Source: Bacillus sp. NTK034 (GTDB taxonomy: Bacteria > Bacillota > Bacilli > Bacillales > Cytobacillaceae). Taken from it: DNA of 64,000 nucleotides. The notes below the pieces were generated by a model. That model saw only the letters and a program-made list of their open reading frames with translations. It had not been told where the DNA came from and searched no databases. The stretch covers positions 62,001 to 126,000 of the forward strand of contig NZ_JAFKOJ010000010.1 of the NCBI RefSeq assembly GCF_017303275.1, read 5' to 3'. Below, piece after piece: positions 1 through 9,014 of this stretch. A program made the position numbers and the translations under genes. Position 1 is the first letter of the stretch. Each line of letters begins with the position of its first letter.

Positions 1-734
1 TTTTCGTGGTGTCCCGTAACAAAATCAGCTGCGGCTTTAACCTTGTCGCCAGCGTTCCCCATTGCCACACCAGTACCGGCGTTACGAAGCATCTCTATAT
101 CATTGGGTCCGTCTCCAATGGCTGCGACCTCATTTGGGCTGATCCCAAGTTCGTTAAGTAAGCTTTTGATAGCAGCCCATTTGGAAACATCAGGAGCAAC
201 CAGCTCAAACCCGTCATTCCATTCGATGACTCCTGCTTCCGTTTTAAACAAAGCGGATATTTCAGGACTTGGTGAACCTGTTCGAACACTATATTTAAGA
301 ACATCCTGATAAGTTGCCTGTCTTAAATCTCCTATATACTGCGGCGGAATTTGCCCAATTTGAGTCCAATAATCGATTTCTTCATTTGTTTCCTTACAAT
401 ATAGCCCAGCTGCTGTGTGGATCATAACATTACATGGACTTTCTGCGGTCAGATGGTGAAAGCGTTCTTCATTCAATCTTACGGTTTTTATTTGCGTTGC
501 TCTTCCTGTCTCTGCATCGTGAATAGCGGCACCATTCAAACAGATCATCGGAGTTTGTAACCCAATTTCTTTATGGTAGGGAGCAGTTACCTCATAGTGA
601 CGGCCAGTGGCCAGAAACACCATGACTCCCTGATCTATGAGCCGATAAATGGCTTCCATATTTCGGCGGGAAATGCAGTTTGAGGCTTTCAGGAGTGTAC
701 CATCCATATCAATAAATACTGCACGCATATTCAT
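1..734 (-). CDS. Cof-type HAD-IIB sugar-phosphate phosphatase (C-terminus cut by window edge)
   Basis: Reading the minus strand from the ATG at 734 gives a continuous frame to the window edge. The N-terminus carries HAD motif I, FIDMDGTLL, with the nucleophile and acid/base aspartates at residues 9 and 11. Motif II (LATGRHYE) follows about 30 residues later, and the distal part has IGDGPNDIEML, the Mg-binding motif IV of Cof hydrolases. The family dephosphorylates small phosphorylated metabolites in the cytoplasm; the substrate cannot be told from sequence. A GAGGAGG Shine-Dalgarno lies 9 nt upstream of the start. About 245 residues are visible, so only a short C-terminal tail is missing. Confidence 0.9.
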   Translation of the reverse strand, partial: MNMRAVFIDMDGTLLKASNCISRRNMEAIYRLIDQGVMVFLATGRHYEVTAPYHKEIGLQTPMICLNGAAIHDAETGRATQIKTVRLNEERFHHLTAESPCNVMIHTAAGLYCKETNEEIDYWTQIGQIPPQYIGDLRQATYQDVLKYSVRTGSPSPEISALFKTEAGVIEWNDGFELVAPDVSKWAAIKSLLNELGISPNEVAAIGDGPNDIEMLRNAGTGVAMGNAGDKVKAAADFVTGHHE

Positions 735-866
735 TTATACTGCCTCCTCATTCGTTGTTAAACCAATCATATCCTCTGAATATTAAATCCAGGTAAACTC
801 AGTGTATAGATTACGTGTTTTTTATTTATCAAGCTTAAACATCCACAAAGAATAGAGGGATCGACT

Positions 867-1475
867 ATGAATATTATTCGTGCTTGTGAAGCAAAAGGAA
901 ATATAAGAAATGAGATGAGTGTCATTTTTGTAGACGGCTTTTATCAATGGCTGAATTATTTTTCAAAGGATAAAGCTAAACTTTACAGGACATTTGCCCA
1001 TATGTTTAATACAGAGGTCTTCTATACAACTGCAGTTGACAATCATATTTCGGCTATAGCCGCCTGTACAAACAATACACCTTCAGTGAAATTGAAATAT
1101 AGTGAATTTAGAAAGCATCTTGGTTTAATCATGGGAAGTATTGCTTATATCATTCTCAGAAAAGAATTTGAGAAAAAACAATATCCCTTTCAAATTTCTG
1201 AAAATATGGGTGCTATCGAATTTGTGGCAACGTCGGTTAATTATAGAGGACAGGGTATGGCGGCAGAACTGCTAAAGACGATAATGGATTCAACTTCATA
1301 CTGCGAATATGTACTAGAGGTAGCAGATACCAATACAAATGCCATCAAGCTTTATGAAAAACTGGGATTTGCAGAGTTTATGCGTATACCTCAAAAGCAT
1401 AGTGAAAAAAGTGGTGTCAATAATCTTGTCTATATGAAGCATGTGAAGGAGAAAGAAGCTGAATCCCAGGGCTAA
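867..1475 (+). CDS. GNAT-family N-acetyltransferase
   Basis: A 202-residue protein with a GNAT core in its C-terminal half. The acetyl-CoA pyrophosphate-binding signature is NYRGQGMAAELL (RGQGMA at residues 127-132), followed by the usual AIKLYEKLGF motif of strand 5/helix 4. It should transfer acetyl from acetyl-CoA to a small amine or a protein amine; the acceptor is unknown. The first 110 residues are longer than a minimal GNAT domain and contain no motif I recognise. A GAGGGA site precedes the ATG. It stands alone, divergent from the HAD phosphatase gene. Confidence 0.85.
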   Translation: MNIIRACEAKGNIRNEMSVIFVDGFYQWLNYFSKDKAKLYRTFAHMFNTEVFYTTAVDNHISAIAACTNNTPSVKLKYSEFRKHLGLIMGSIAYIILRKEFEKKQYPFQISENMGAIEFVATSVNYRGQGMAAELLKTIMDSTSYCEYVLEVADTNTNAIKLYEKLGFAEFMRIPQKHSEKSGVNNLVYMKHVKEKEAESQG

Positions 1476-1623
1476 GGGACGAGCTGTGAAACCGATGCTG
1501 TATATTCGATTGGAAACCATTTATAAAAATAGAAAAAGAATACGGTTAGAGTAATTTTCCGCGAAAAAGAGGCTTAATAGAAGTAAAGATATCAAAATAT
1601 ATCTAAGAAGGAGATTATTTATA

Positions 1624-1923
1624 ATGGCATCTGTATTCAAAGAAGAGAAACTTTATCGGATCCAGGTAAGTAAACCATGCCGGGTAATAGGTATACTCGA
1701 CAATTTATTTGGCGGGTTTTATCCTTTTTTAGACGATATTAAAGAAGAAAACTGGGGAATGATCCCGGCAGGCTGTGAAGGGTGGTTAATCAAAAAATGG
1801 GGACGAACATACTTTTTGCCTGATGAAAACCAGAATGGAATCCAGCAATTCACACATACAAATCAGCCATTTGTGTTAATTCCATTTCATAAAATAAAAG
1901 ACTCTTACAAAAAAATGAGCTAG
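1624..1923 (+). CDS. Small hypothetical protein (99 aa)
   Basis: I do not recognise this protein. It has an excellent AAGGAG site 8-10 nt before the ATG and no signal peptide or membrane segment. It is rich in aromatic residues and glycine, with short beta-like stretches (YRIQVSKPCRVIGIL, then GWLIKKWGRTYFLP), which would suit a small all-beta fold. It is followed after 50 bp by another small gene with its own Shine-Dalgarno site, so the two may be cotranscribed. No function is proposed. Confidence 0.6.
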   Translation: MASVFKEEKLYRIQVSKPCRVIGILDNLFGGFYPFLDDIKEENWGMIPAGCEGWLIKKWGRTYFLPDENQNGIQQFTHTNQPFVLIPFHKIKDSYKKMS

Positions 1924-1973
1924 TGGGAGTTGAAAATTAATAGGGTCATAGAAAAAAAGGAGAGGCTGCTGCA

Positions 1974-2240
1974 GTGATTAATGGCTGGATTCTTACACTT
2001 ACTATCTTGCTGATTATAATCCCTTGTCTTTACTTTATTACCAGACATAAAAAACTAGCGGTTCAGGTATTTACTTTAGAGAGTTTTTTAAATGCACATC
2101 ACTCGAATGGAAGTGCGGATACAAATAAAAGTAAATTGGATTCTATTAAAGGATTTTTTGATGAAGCCGATCATGCTGGGAACGGCGATGAAAGTAATAC
2201 AGGAGACATCGATGATGGAGGCGACGATGGGGGAGAATGA
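1974..2240 (+). CDS. Small single-pass membrane protein with acidic Gly/Asp tail
   Basis: An 88-residue protein started by GTG after an AAAAAGGAG site. Residues 4-24 form one strong hydrophobic segment (WILTLTILLIIIPCLYFIT) followed by RHKK, so the C-terminus should be cytoplasmic by the positive-inside rule. The last 15 residues are almost only Asp, Gly and Glu (DIDDGGDDGGE). I do not recognise the family. It lies between a hypothetical gene and a small lipoprotein gene, all in the same direction. The acidic tail could bind cations or a partner protein, but nothing in the sequence proves it. Confidence 0.6.
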   Translation: MINGWILTLTILLIIIPCLYFITRHKKLAVQVFTLESFLNAHHSNGSADTNKSKLDSIKGFFDEADHAGNGDESNTGDIDDGGDDGGE

Positions 2241-2463
2241 GTGCCAGCAGTTTACCCGAAAATAACTTAGACCATGAGTTTCAAGGTACCCATTTGTGAA
2301 GGGCTTTTAGTCCCGCTATTTGAAAAACCTATGTTTTATTTTCATTAACTTTCTTAAAAGAAGGTTAATGTATGTAAAAAAATGGATTACGACCTTCTAT
2401 TTCCGTTTGGATTCTTCTATGATTACTACTGTAACAAATATAGCAGCCAAGGAGGAATTTGAA

Positions 2464-2625
2464 ATGAAAAAATGGTTATTAGCTATGATGGCAGTTTTAA
2501 TGATTACAGGTGTGGCTACAGGCTGCAACAATGAAGAGGATCCTGAAGAGACTAACACAGAAGAAACTGAAGATACGGGAACTGAAGAAGGCACTGAAGA
2601 AGGAACTGAAGAAGAAACAGAGTAA
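2464..2625 (+). CDS. Small acidic lipoprotein with Thr-Glu-Glu repeats
   Basis: A 53-residue pre-protein with the start chosen at the ATG directly behind AAGGAGG; a longer in-frame extension upstream lacks such a site. Residues 1-20 are a signal peptide ending in a lipobox (VATGC), so the mature form should be lipid-anchored at Cys21 after Lgt/Lsp processing. The mature part is only Asn, Asp, Glu, Thr and Gly, with tandem EEGTEEGTEEETE units at the end. Function is unknown. A strong intrinsic terminator follows immediately. Confidence 0.65.
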   Translation: MKKWLLAMMAVLMITGVATGCNNEEDPEETNTEETEDTGTEEGTEEGTEEETE

Positions 2626-2638
2626 AGAATTAAATTCA

Positions 2639-2678
2639 AAGAAAGTGCGCCTTTTGGGGAAGGTGCACTTTCTTTTTG
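2639..2678 (+). terminator. Intrinsic terminator after the small lipoprotein gene
   Basis: A hairpin with arms GAAAGTGC-CCTT and AAGG-GCACTTTC around a short loop is followed by a T run. It closes the group of small genes ending at 2625. Confidence 0.8.
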
Positions 2679-3061
2679 AATGATTGCATAAATATTTCCA
2701 TATGCAGTTTGACGAGACTGGCAGTTCCGTGCTACATTAATTTCATAATACAAAAAGGTGTGGTGAAGTATGTCGGTAGTAGGTGTCAACTAATTGTTAT
2801 TAGTTGAATAAGGTGTTTATTTTCTGGTTTTAGCCAGTTTATTAAGAATGCCTTTTTTTCAAACATAAATTGTTTGAATACCTACTATAAGACTGCTTCC
2901 ATTTCTAAATATTCGTCTAGCTTAAGACACTAAGCCTGCTTCAGGGTTTAGTTTGTTTATGCCTGTTCGAAATAGTACGCCCGCGGAAGCTTTCTGCCCA
3001 ATTAATATTGGCGGTGGGGAAGGCTTTTGCGGGCTATTTTATTTGGAATGAGGCAGAGAAA
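2679..3061. other. Intergenic stretch with small palindromes, no gene seen
   Basis: No supported reading frame. Seen here: a 6-bp palindrome pair AACTAA/TTAGTT near 2787-2806, a short CTGG/CCAG hairpin near 2824, and a long imperfect inverted repeat (about 2969-3044) whose outer arms read AATAG-GCCCGC and GCGGGCTATT. The latter could fold just ahead of the mutS-like gene. Confidence 0.4.
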
Positions 3062-4966
3062 ATGAATAATATGACTTTTGAAAAATTACAATACCACGAA
3101 TTGAAGAATAAAGTGAAACAGCATTGCGTCAGCAGTTTAGGGAAAGAGTTAATCGACCGGCTGCAGCCGAGTCCAAATGTGAAAGCCGTCCGCAATCGCT
3201 TAAATGAAACAAGCGAGGCCCGAAGGCTGCTGGACGCCGAAAAGCATTTGCCATTAACAGGCATTTCCAATATCACAAGCCATATTGAAAAATTGGAAAA
3301 AGGCATCATATTAACTCCCTCCGAGTTAAATGCGGTATCCGATTTTTTAAGAGGCTGCCGGAAAATCAAAAAGTTTATGGCTGATAAAGAATTTTTTGCT
3401 CCAGTCCTGTACACGTATGCGCTATCTATGACTGAATTTAGACATATTGAAGAAGAGATCTTATATGCGATTAAAGGAAACATGGTTGATTCCGGTGCCA
3501 GCAAAGAGCTGAAACGAATCAGAAATCACATAGCGAAAACAGAAGGGAAAATCGAAGAACGATTGAACAAGTTTTTGCGCAGCGGAGCAAATAAAGAATA
3601 CATTCAAGAATCATATATCAGCAAAAAGGATGACCGTTTTACGATTCCGATTAAAGCTTCCTTTAAAAATCAGGTAGCCGGAACCGTTATCGAAACATCT
3701 TCAAAAGGCTCGACTGTTTTCATTGAGCCTGATGCAGTTTCAAAGCTTAATGTTGAATTGGCGATGCTAAAATCGGAGGAGTCGGTAGAGGAATATCAAA
3801 TATTAGCCACGCTTTCCGGAGCGATTCTAGAATCCATTCATGAGATCCGCATCAATATTGAATGCATCAGCCAGTACGACATGATTTTTGCCAAAGCGAA
3901 GTACAGCAAAAGTACGGACGCGATTGAACCGGAGATTAATAATCATGGGTATATCAAATTAGTAAGCAGCAAGCACCCTTTATTAGAAGGAAACATTGTC
4001 CCGCTGGATTTTGAAATCGGGAAAAATTATAGAAGTTTAATCATAACAGGTCCTAATGCAGGCGGGAAAACCGTCGTATTAAAGACAATCGGAATCCTCA
4101 CTCTTGCTGTCATGTCCGGGTTTCATATTATGGCGAAACCGGGAAGTGAAATCGCCATCTTTGACAATGTGTTTGTTGATATTGGAGATAATCAAAGCAT
4201 AGAGAATGCCCTTAGCACGTTTTCTTCCCATATGAAGAACATTTCAGAGATCATGAGTGCTTCCTCGAATAATACGCTGCTTTTATTCGATGAGATTGGA
4301 AGCGGAACAGAGCCGAATGAAGGTGCTGCTTTAGCCATTGCCATTCTGGAAGAGTTTTATCATATGGGATGCATTACGATTGCCACTACTCACTACGGTG
4401 AGATTAAACGTTATTCTGAAATGCATGATGATTTTATGAATGCTGCGATGTTATTCGACAGTGCCGAATTGAAGCCGATGTATAAGCTCTTAATAGGCGA
4501 ATCAGGAGAGAGCAATGCGCTTTGGATTTCCAGAAAGATGAATATCCGCGAACATGTCCTGAAGCGAGCGCAAATGTATATTGAAAACAAGGATTATAAT
4601 CTGGAAGCAGTAAAAGAGAACAAAGTAAAGAAACCAGTGATAGAAGTAAATCAGACTGCAGAAGTATATCAATATGACATCGGTGACCGTGTGAAAATGA
4701 TCAGCCAGGATGATTACGCCATTGTGTATGAGCCAATAGATAAATTCAATAACATCAAGCTGTTCTATAAAGATGAAATAGTGGAAGTGAACAGTAAACG
4801 GATTGAATTGGACATTAAAGCAAGCGAGCTATATCCAGAAGGGTATGATATGAATACCTTATTTACCAGTTACCATGAACGGAAGCGGCAGCATGATTTG
4901 GAGAGAGGTTCGAAAAAGGCGCTGCGAAAGGTCCAGAAGGAGATTAGAAATAGAAAGCAAGAATAG
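3062..4966 (+). CDS. MutS2-like DNA mismatch-repair family ATPase without Smr domain
   Basis: A 634-residue member of the MutS2 branch. The N-terminal half has the clamp/core architecture of MutS2; the ATPase has Walker A GPNAGGKT (about residues 331-338), Walker B LLLFDEIGSG (about 405-414) and the following TTHYGE switch motif. Classical MutS2 is about 780 residues and ends in a KOW region plus an Smr endonuclease domain. Here the chain stops about 150 residues short of that, and the C-terminus is only a basic helix. It would bind branched DNA or stalled collided ribosomes and hydrolyse ATP, but should lack the Smr nuclease. The start was set at ATG 3062; the site before it is weak (GAGGC), and 3071 is an alternative. 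Confidence 0.85.
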   Translation: MNNMTFEKLQYHELKNKVKQHCVSSLGKELIDRLQPSPNVKAVRNRLNETSEARRLLDAEKHLPLTGISNITSHIEKLEKGIILTPSELNAVSDFLRGCRKIKKFMADKEFFAPVLYTYALSMTEFRHIEEEILYAIKGNMVDSGASKELKRIRNHIAKTEGKIEERLNKFLRSGANKEYIQESYISKKDDRFTIPIKASFKNQVAGTVIETSSKGSTVFIEPDAVSKLNVELAMLKSEESVEEYQILATLSGAILESIHEIRINIECISQYDMIFAKAKYSKSTDAIEPEINNHGYIKLVSSKHPLLEGNIVPLDFEIGKNYRSLIITGPNAGGKTVVLKTIGILTLAVMSGFHIMAKPGSEIAIFDNVFVDIGDNQSIENALSTFSSHMKNISEIMSASSNNTLLLFDEIGSGTEPNEGAALAIAILEEFYHMGCITIATTHYGEIKRYSEMHDDFMNAAMLFDSAELKPMYKLLIGESGESNALWISRKMNIREHVLKRAQMYIENKDYNLEAVKENKVKKPVIEVNQTAEVYQYDIGDRVKMISQDDYAIVYEPIDKFNNIKLFYKDEIVEVNSKRIELDIKASELYPEGYDMNTLFTSYHERKRQHDLERGSKKALRKVQKEIRNRKQE

Positions 4967-4973
4967 TTTTATG

Positions 4974-5010
4974 AAGGCGATCTTCCAATTTTGGAGAGAT
5001 CGCCTTTTCT
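4974..5010 (+). terminator. Intrinsic terminator after the MutS2-like gene
   Basis: Perfect arms AAGGCGATCT and AGATCGCCTT separated by 13 nt, followed by TTCT. It lies 8 bp after the stop codon. Confidence 0.85.
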
Positions 5011-5061
5011 TCCGGCTAATTATCAGACAAGAATAATTTGGCAATCTGTCGCCTAAAATGC

Positions 5062-5316
5062 CGAGGTTCCGCTCATAACTTTGGAAGTTCGCCGATAAAA
5101 TTGCGATTTCGCTCATAACTTTGGAAATACGCAGATAAAACTGCGATTTCGCTCATAACTTTGGAATTTCACCGATAAAACTGCCGATTTCGCTCATAAC
5201 TTTGGAATTTCGCCGATAAAACTGCCGATTTCGCTCATAAATTTGGAAATTCGCCGTAAAAACTGCCGATTCGCTCAAAACTTTATAATTTCGCCGATAA
5301 AACTGCGATCTCTCGC
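5062..5316. repeat. 40-41 bp tandem repeat (minisatellite), about six copies
   Basis: The core GCTCATAACTTTGGAA recurs at 5071, 5111, 5151, 5192, 5233 and (degenerate) 5273, giving periods of 40, 40, 41, 41 and 40 bp. Each unit continues with a version of TTCGCCGATAAAACTGCGAT. Copies differ by a few substitutions and single-base indels. On the minus strand the units can be read as FIGEIPKLMSE-like peptides, but the indels break any common frame. It fills the gap between the convergent mutS-like and amine-oxidase genes. Confidence 0.9.
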
Positions 5317-5342
5317 CATTACACCATGTAATTGAACATTCC

Positions 5343-6829
5343 TTACTTAGGCAAATCATTCACCTCATAGGCAGCTCGTATTCCGGATTCGATTGCCCCT
5401 TGAATCCATGTCCTGGTTTTGGATGTATGCTCTCCGGCAAAATGGACACGCCCCTCCGGTGAAACAATACCGGGAAACAATTCGGTTTCCTGTCCGGGTT
5501 CAAAGAATGAAAATCCGCCAGAGGCATATGGATTCAGTGCCCAGCTGTATGAAGCTCCTCTAACAAATTGGCTATAAACGATATTACCGTAAATTTCCGC
5601 CAGGTTTTTGAGTGCATATTGAATACGCTTTTCCTCCGGCTGACTATCCCATGTATGAGCCTCATCCGCCCAGGTATAGCTGGCAATAAGGATGGCAGGG
5701 CCGCTTGTGCCAATCCCAGGACTTGGCAGATAGGTAAATCGAATCGGCTGGTCTGTAATTGTTTTGCCGCCAAGCTGGCCTGCTATTTCCCAAAACCGGG
5801 ACTTAAACTCAATGGCAATTTTAGTTGCTGCCATATAATTAAGTTCGCGGATAGCTCTCCGCTTGAAATAGGAAAATGAATGAAAGGGTTCTAAATTTAC
5901 AAACCGCATAGCTGAAAAGGGGATAGTGACAATGGCAAGGTCTCCGGTTATAGTGGATTGCTCTTTGGTTTGCTGATGGGATAATTGAATGGCCACGCTG
6001 TTTGTGCCCTGAATGATTCCCGTCATTTTTTGGTGGAGATGAATATCAGTTTTCAATTGAGGGAGGAAAGCCTTTGGCAATCTGTCCATTCCGCCTGTTA
6101 TTTCATAGTAAGTTCCTGGAGCAGTGAAAATGACCAGCTCACGTAAAACTTCAGTGAAAGACATTCCCATAAAGGCTTCCAAATCCAGCAGCACACCGAT
6201 CATATCAATCGCGCCAGCGGAAAAATAAAGGTTTAATATATAGCCAAAAGAGTATTTCTTATATTGGCTTTCCAAAATGGCCCAATTTCTTGCAGGGTCT
6301 TTGCTGATAAAGTCAATAAAAGGCTGTAACGCTGTCAGCAGAAGTTCCTCAGCCGATTTTCCTCAGCCGATTTTCCTCTCTCATTAGGATGAATGGGGAA
6401 ATTTAATATGCCTGGATAGCGCTCATACACCTCAAGCCGAGTTTTGATGCCATTTGCGTATAGTATATCCATAGGAGTGCGGTTAATAAAAACATTTATA
6501 GGGAGTTTGAATTTTTCTATATAGGATAAGGTCAGAGAATGGATATGAGGTATCCTCATTGGGCCTGCGTTAAAGTATAATCCTTTGCTGAAAGGGGAGC
6601 GCATGGTATAAACACGTCCGCCAATTCTGTCATTTGCTTCCAGAATGGTAATCTTATGCCCGGATTCCTTTAATAAAGAACCTGCCACCAGACCAGCCAT
6701 ACCTGAACCAACTATGACGATATGCTTTGGCGACCGTGTCTTTTGTAGGCCGTGATGAACCACATTCAGCATTTGATCATTCGTTAATTCCGGCTTTTTC
6801 TTCCAAGTCATCTCTCCGCCCCTTTGCAA
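5343..6829 (-). pseudogene. Flavin monoamine/L-amino-acid oxidase, frameshifted by a 14-bp tandem duplication
   Basis: The N-terminal part (6829-6335) carries the FAD Rossmann motif VIVGSGMAGLVAG and the GGRV motif of the amine-oxidase family. The C-terminal part (to 5343) carries the closing motif FAGEHTS...[10 protein letters not shown] that contacts FAD. The two parts lie in different frames. The break coincides with an exact direct duplication of CCTCAGCCGATTTT (6347-6360 and 6361-6374, plus strand). Removing one copy restores one open frame reading [16 protein letters not shown] across the junction, giving a normal length of about 490 residues. The intact enzyme would oxidise an amine or L-amino acid to the imino form with H2O2 release. 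As written it makes only a truncated N-terminal half. Confidence 0.88.
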
Positions 6830-7160
6830 TAGGATTCATTGCAGTATATTCAGATTAAGGAATCACCATGTGTCATTATTAGTAAAAGGGCTAAAATTAG
6901 AATCTTGTCTTAATACTCCTTATGTGGCGTACAAGCTGAAAAAATTAAATCCTGCAGCTAGTTAGCCTAACCAAAACCATTAGATCATATATTGCCAAGT
7001 CAATAAGAGAATTATAGTAAGAAATATTGTCATAGGATTTGTTTGGTTGTAATTATCGAAAAATAGTTTATTTATTAAAATTTCCTTTATACTAAATAAA
7101 AAAGTTTTACAACTTAGTAGTTTAACATTTTTCAAATTAGGATTGGCAGGTGCAGCGATT
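6830..7160. other. Divergent intergenic region between amine-oxidase remnant and REC-AraC gene
   Basis: AT-rich, no gene seen. It should hold the promoters of both divergent genes. The sequence has distant complementary segments TAACCAAAAC (about 6968) and GTTTGGTTGTA (about 7042), a possible regulator-binding pair, but this is weak. Confidence 0.3.
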
Positions 7161-8630
7161 ATGAAGTTATTAATTTCTGAAAGGGACCAGCATGAAAGAA
7201 TAGCAATTGAATGGCTTATTTCAGCATACTCACTCCCAATACATCAAGTAGTTACAGCTAGCACGATGAAGGAAACGATGACATTGTTAGAAAAAGAAGC
7301 GCCTGATATTTTATATATTGAGATTGATATGATTCCGAATGAAAATTGGGCCTCTATGACAAGAATTGTCAAAAGATTCTGCAATAAGGTGATTTCAGTT
7401 TCGGCAGAAGCAACTTTTGAAAGAGCTAAACAAGCTCTTGAATGGCAAAGCGTTGATCTGCTTGTAAAGCCACTTGACCCGATTAAAATTAAACGCTGCC
7501 TTCAAATGGCCATTTCTCACGATGTACATCGTGAGCCAGCCGATATTGCATCATCAGTCTTAAAAAATAATCAGTATTCTTATCGTACTTTATTCTTACA
7601 GGATGAACTCTCGGAATCTGATGCATCCCTTATGCTTCTGCAAACAGAGAATCAAGGTGTATTAGAATTAAATGCATTCATAAGCTTTTACTCATTTATG
7701 GAGCCCCCGGTGATTATGCCTTTAATGGACGCTGTTGTCTGTGTTTTCAGAGGCACTAACGGGGGACTGAAAGAAGAGGCTTGGAAAATTTTAAGAGATT
7801 GGGAAGAGTTGAATTTTGAGCCGTTAGCAGCAGTCATCATCCCTGGAGGAATTGAAAGCGGTTCCGTTCATGAAAAATATTTAAGGGCAAGAAGCTTGTT
7901 GAAAGTGACTTTTTTTATTGGTTATAGACAGGTCATCTTTCCGAAAAATGGATATGAAACCTGGTGTGAAGTTGATCCCTTTTTGACTCCAAATGAACAA
8001 CGTGAGTGGATAAATATGATGAACAGTTTTGATAAGCCAAAAATAAAAGAATGGATGCATGATGAATTTTCACATATTCATACACCTTTTCCAAATCCAG
8101 AAAACCTTCGTACAAGATTGACTAGTATTTTAGCCCAGATTAGGCGTTTTATGAAGACCTATAAGCTCGACAAACAACAATTGGAAAGTGATTATATGAA
8201 AATATACTCTGAAATATTAAACAATAGCGTTTTATTTCGAATCGTACAGGAAATGCTTTTATTTATCTATCAAATAATTGATTGTGCTCTTCAGGCAGAA
8301 GCAGTTTCTAAAAATGATGTAATAGAAAAAGGAATCAGGTTTATTGAATTAAATTATAGTAACCCAGATTTATCATTGGAGATAGTTGCTGAAGAAGTCG
8401 GCAGGAACCCTTCATATTATAGCCACTTATTAATGAAAAAGCACGGCACGCCTTTCCGGCAGATCTTAACTAATGTAAGAATTCAAGAGGCAAAACGACT
8501 TTTAACTTCTACGGAATTTTCAATTAAAGAAATATCGTATAAAGTTGGTTTCCATAACCCCAATTATTTTGCACGCCTGTTTAAAGAAACTACTTACTTT
8601 ACACCAAGAGAATATCGATTAATTAAATAG
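7161..8630 (+). CDS. Receiver-like/AraC-family transcriptional regulator
   Basis: A protein of about 489 residues. Residues 1-120 resemble a response-regulator receiver domain; the conserved LVKPLD lysine-proline is present near residue 104. The last 100 residues are a double helix-turn-helix AraC domain (SLEIVAEEVGRNPSYYSHLL and EISYKVGFHNPNYFARLFKE). The middle has no domain I recognise, as in YesN-type regulators. At the expected phosphoacceptor the sequence is PDILYIEIDMIP, with Glu where canonical receivers have Asp, and no sensor kinase is adjacent. The BCCT and lyase genes lie just downstream on the same strand, so it is the likely local activator. Start set at the ATG behind GGCAGGTG rather than a TTG at 7143. 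Confidence 0.85.
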   Translation: MKLLISERDQHERIAIEWLISAYSLPIHQVVTASTMKETMTLLEKEAPDILYIEIDMIPNENWASMTRIVKRFCNKVISVSAEATFERAKQALEWQSVDLLVKPLDPIKIKRCLQMAISHDVHREPADIASSVLKNNQYSYRTLFLQDELSESDASLMLLQTENQGVLELNAFISFYSFMEPPVIMPLMDAVVCVFRGTNGGLKEEAWKILRDWEELNFEPLAAVIIPGGIESGSVHEKYLRARSLLKVTFFIGYRQVIFPKNGYETWCEVDPFLTPNEQREWINMMNSFDKPKIKEWMHDEFSHIHTPFPNPENLRTRLTSILAQIRRFMKTYKLDKQQLESDYMKIYSEILNNSVLFRIVQEMLLFIYQIIDCALQAEAVSKNDVIEKGIRFIELNYSNPDLSLEIVAEEVGRNPSYYSHLLMKKHGTPFRQILTNVRIQEAKRLLTSTEFSIKEISYKVGFHNPNYFARLFKETTYFTPREYRLIK

Positions 8631-9014
8631 TACATATAATTTCTCTGGTTCATCTAAAAAAAATATAGAAAACTAAAATAATTATAGATTTCCATGATAG
8701 ACACAATTAAATATCAAATAAATGTATTGATGTTCAAAACGAAGGTGCATTTTTATCAAACGTTGTATAATTTATAATTTTCAGTAAATTAGCAGGAAGT
8801 TGGTGAGTACACCGTTTTAGTAACACAGTGTAATTATCTTACTAGGTATGAAGCTTTTTTAAAAGAACAGTTGCGCAGGGAGCACGGTAAATTAGGTAAA
8901 TTCGGCAGGGCTGTTAAGAGAAAATCAAATCTTACTTACTTCAGGATTGTAAAACGGGGCCGAACCCTTTAATGTATTTTTATTTGTATTTAATTTGTAA
9001 AAGGGGGAATTGTC
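8631..9014. other. Upstream region of the BCCT gene with an unexplained open stretch
   Basis: This 380-bp gap should carry the promoter and operator of the BCCT-lyase pair. Between 8793 and 8972 one frame stays open for 59 codons and reads like protein (for example RYEAFLKEQLRREHGKLGK), but it has no ATG, GTG or TTG start with a ribosome site at its head. It may be a gene remnant. Confidence 0.35.

Noticed and set aside
2397..2789. 130-codon minus-strand frame with SSVPSSVPSSV repeats
   Set aside because: It is the complement of the Thr-Glu-Glu repeats of the lipoprotein gene and has no ribosome site.
5062..5316. CRISPR array
   Set aside because: The units are contiguous and similar over their whole length, without unique spacers, and no cas genes are present.
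4859..5359. Short minus-strand ORFs within the minisatellite (MSEIGSFIGEIPKL type)
   Set aside because: Repeat units carry indels that break the frame, and there is no ribosome site; they are repeat translations, not genes.
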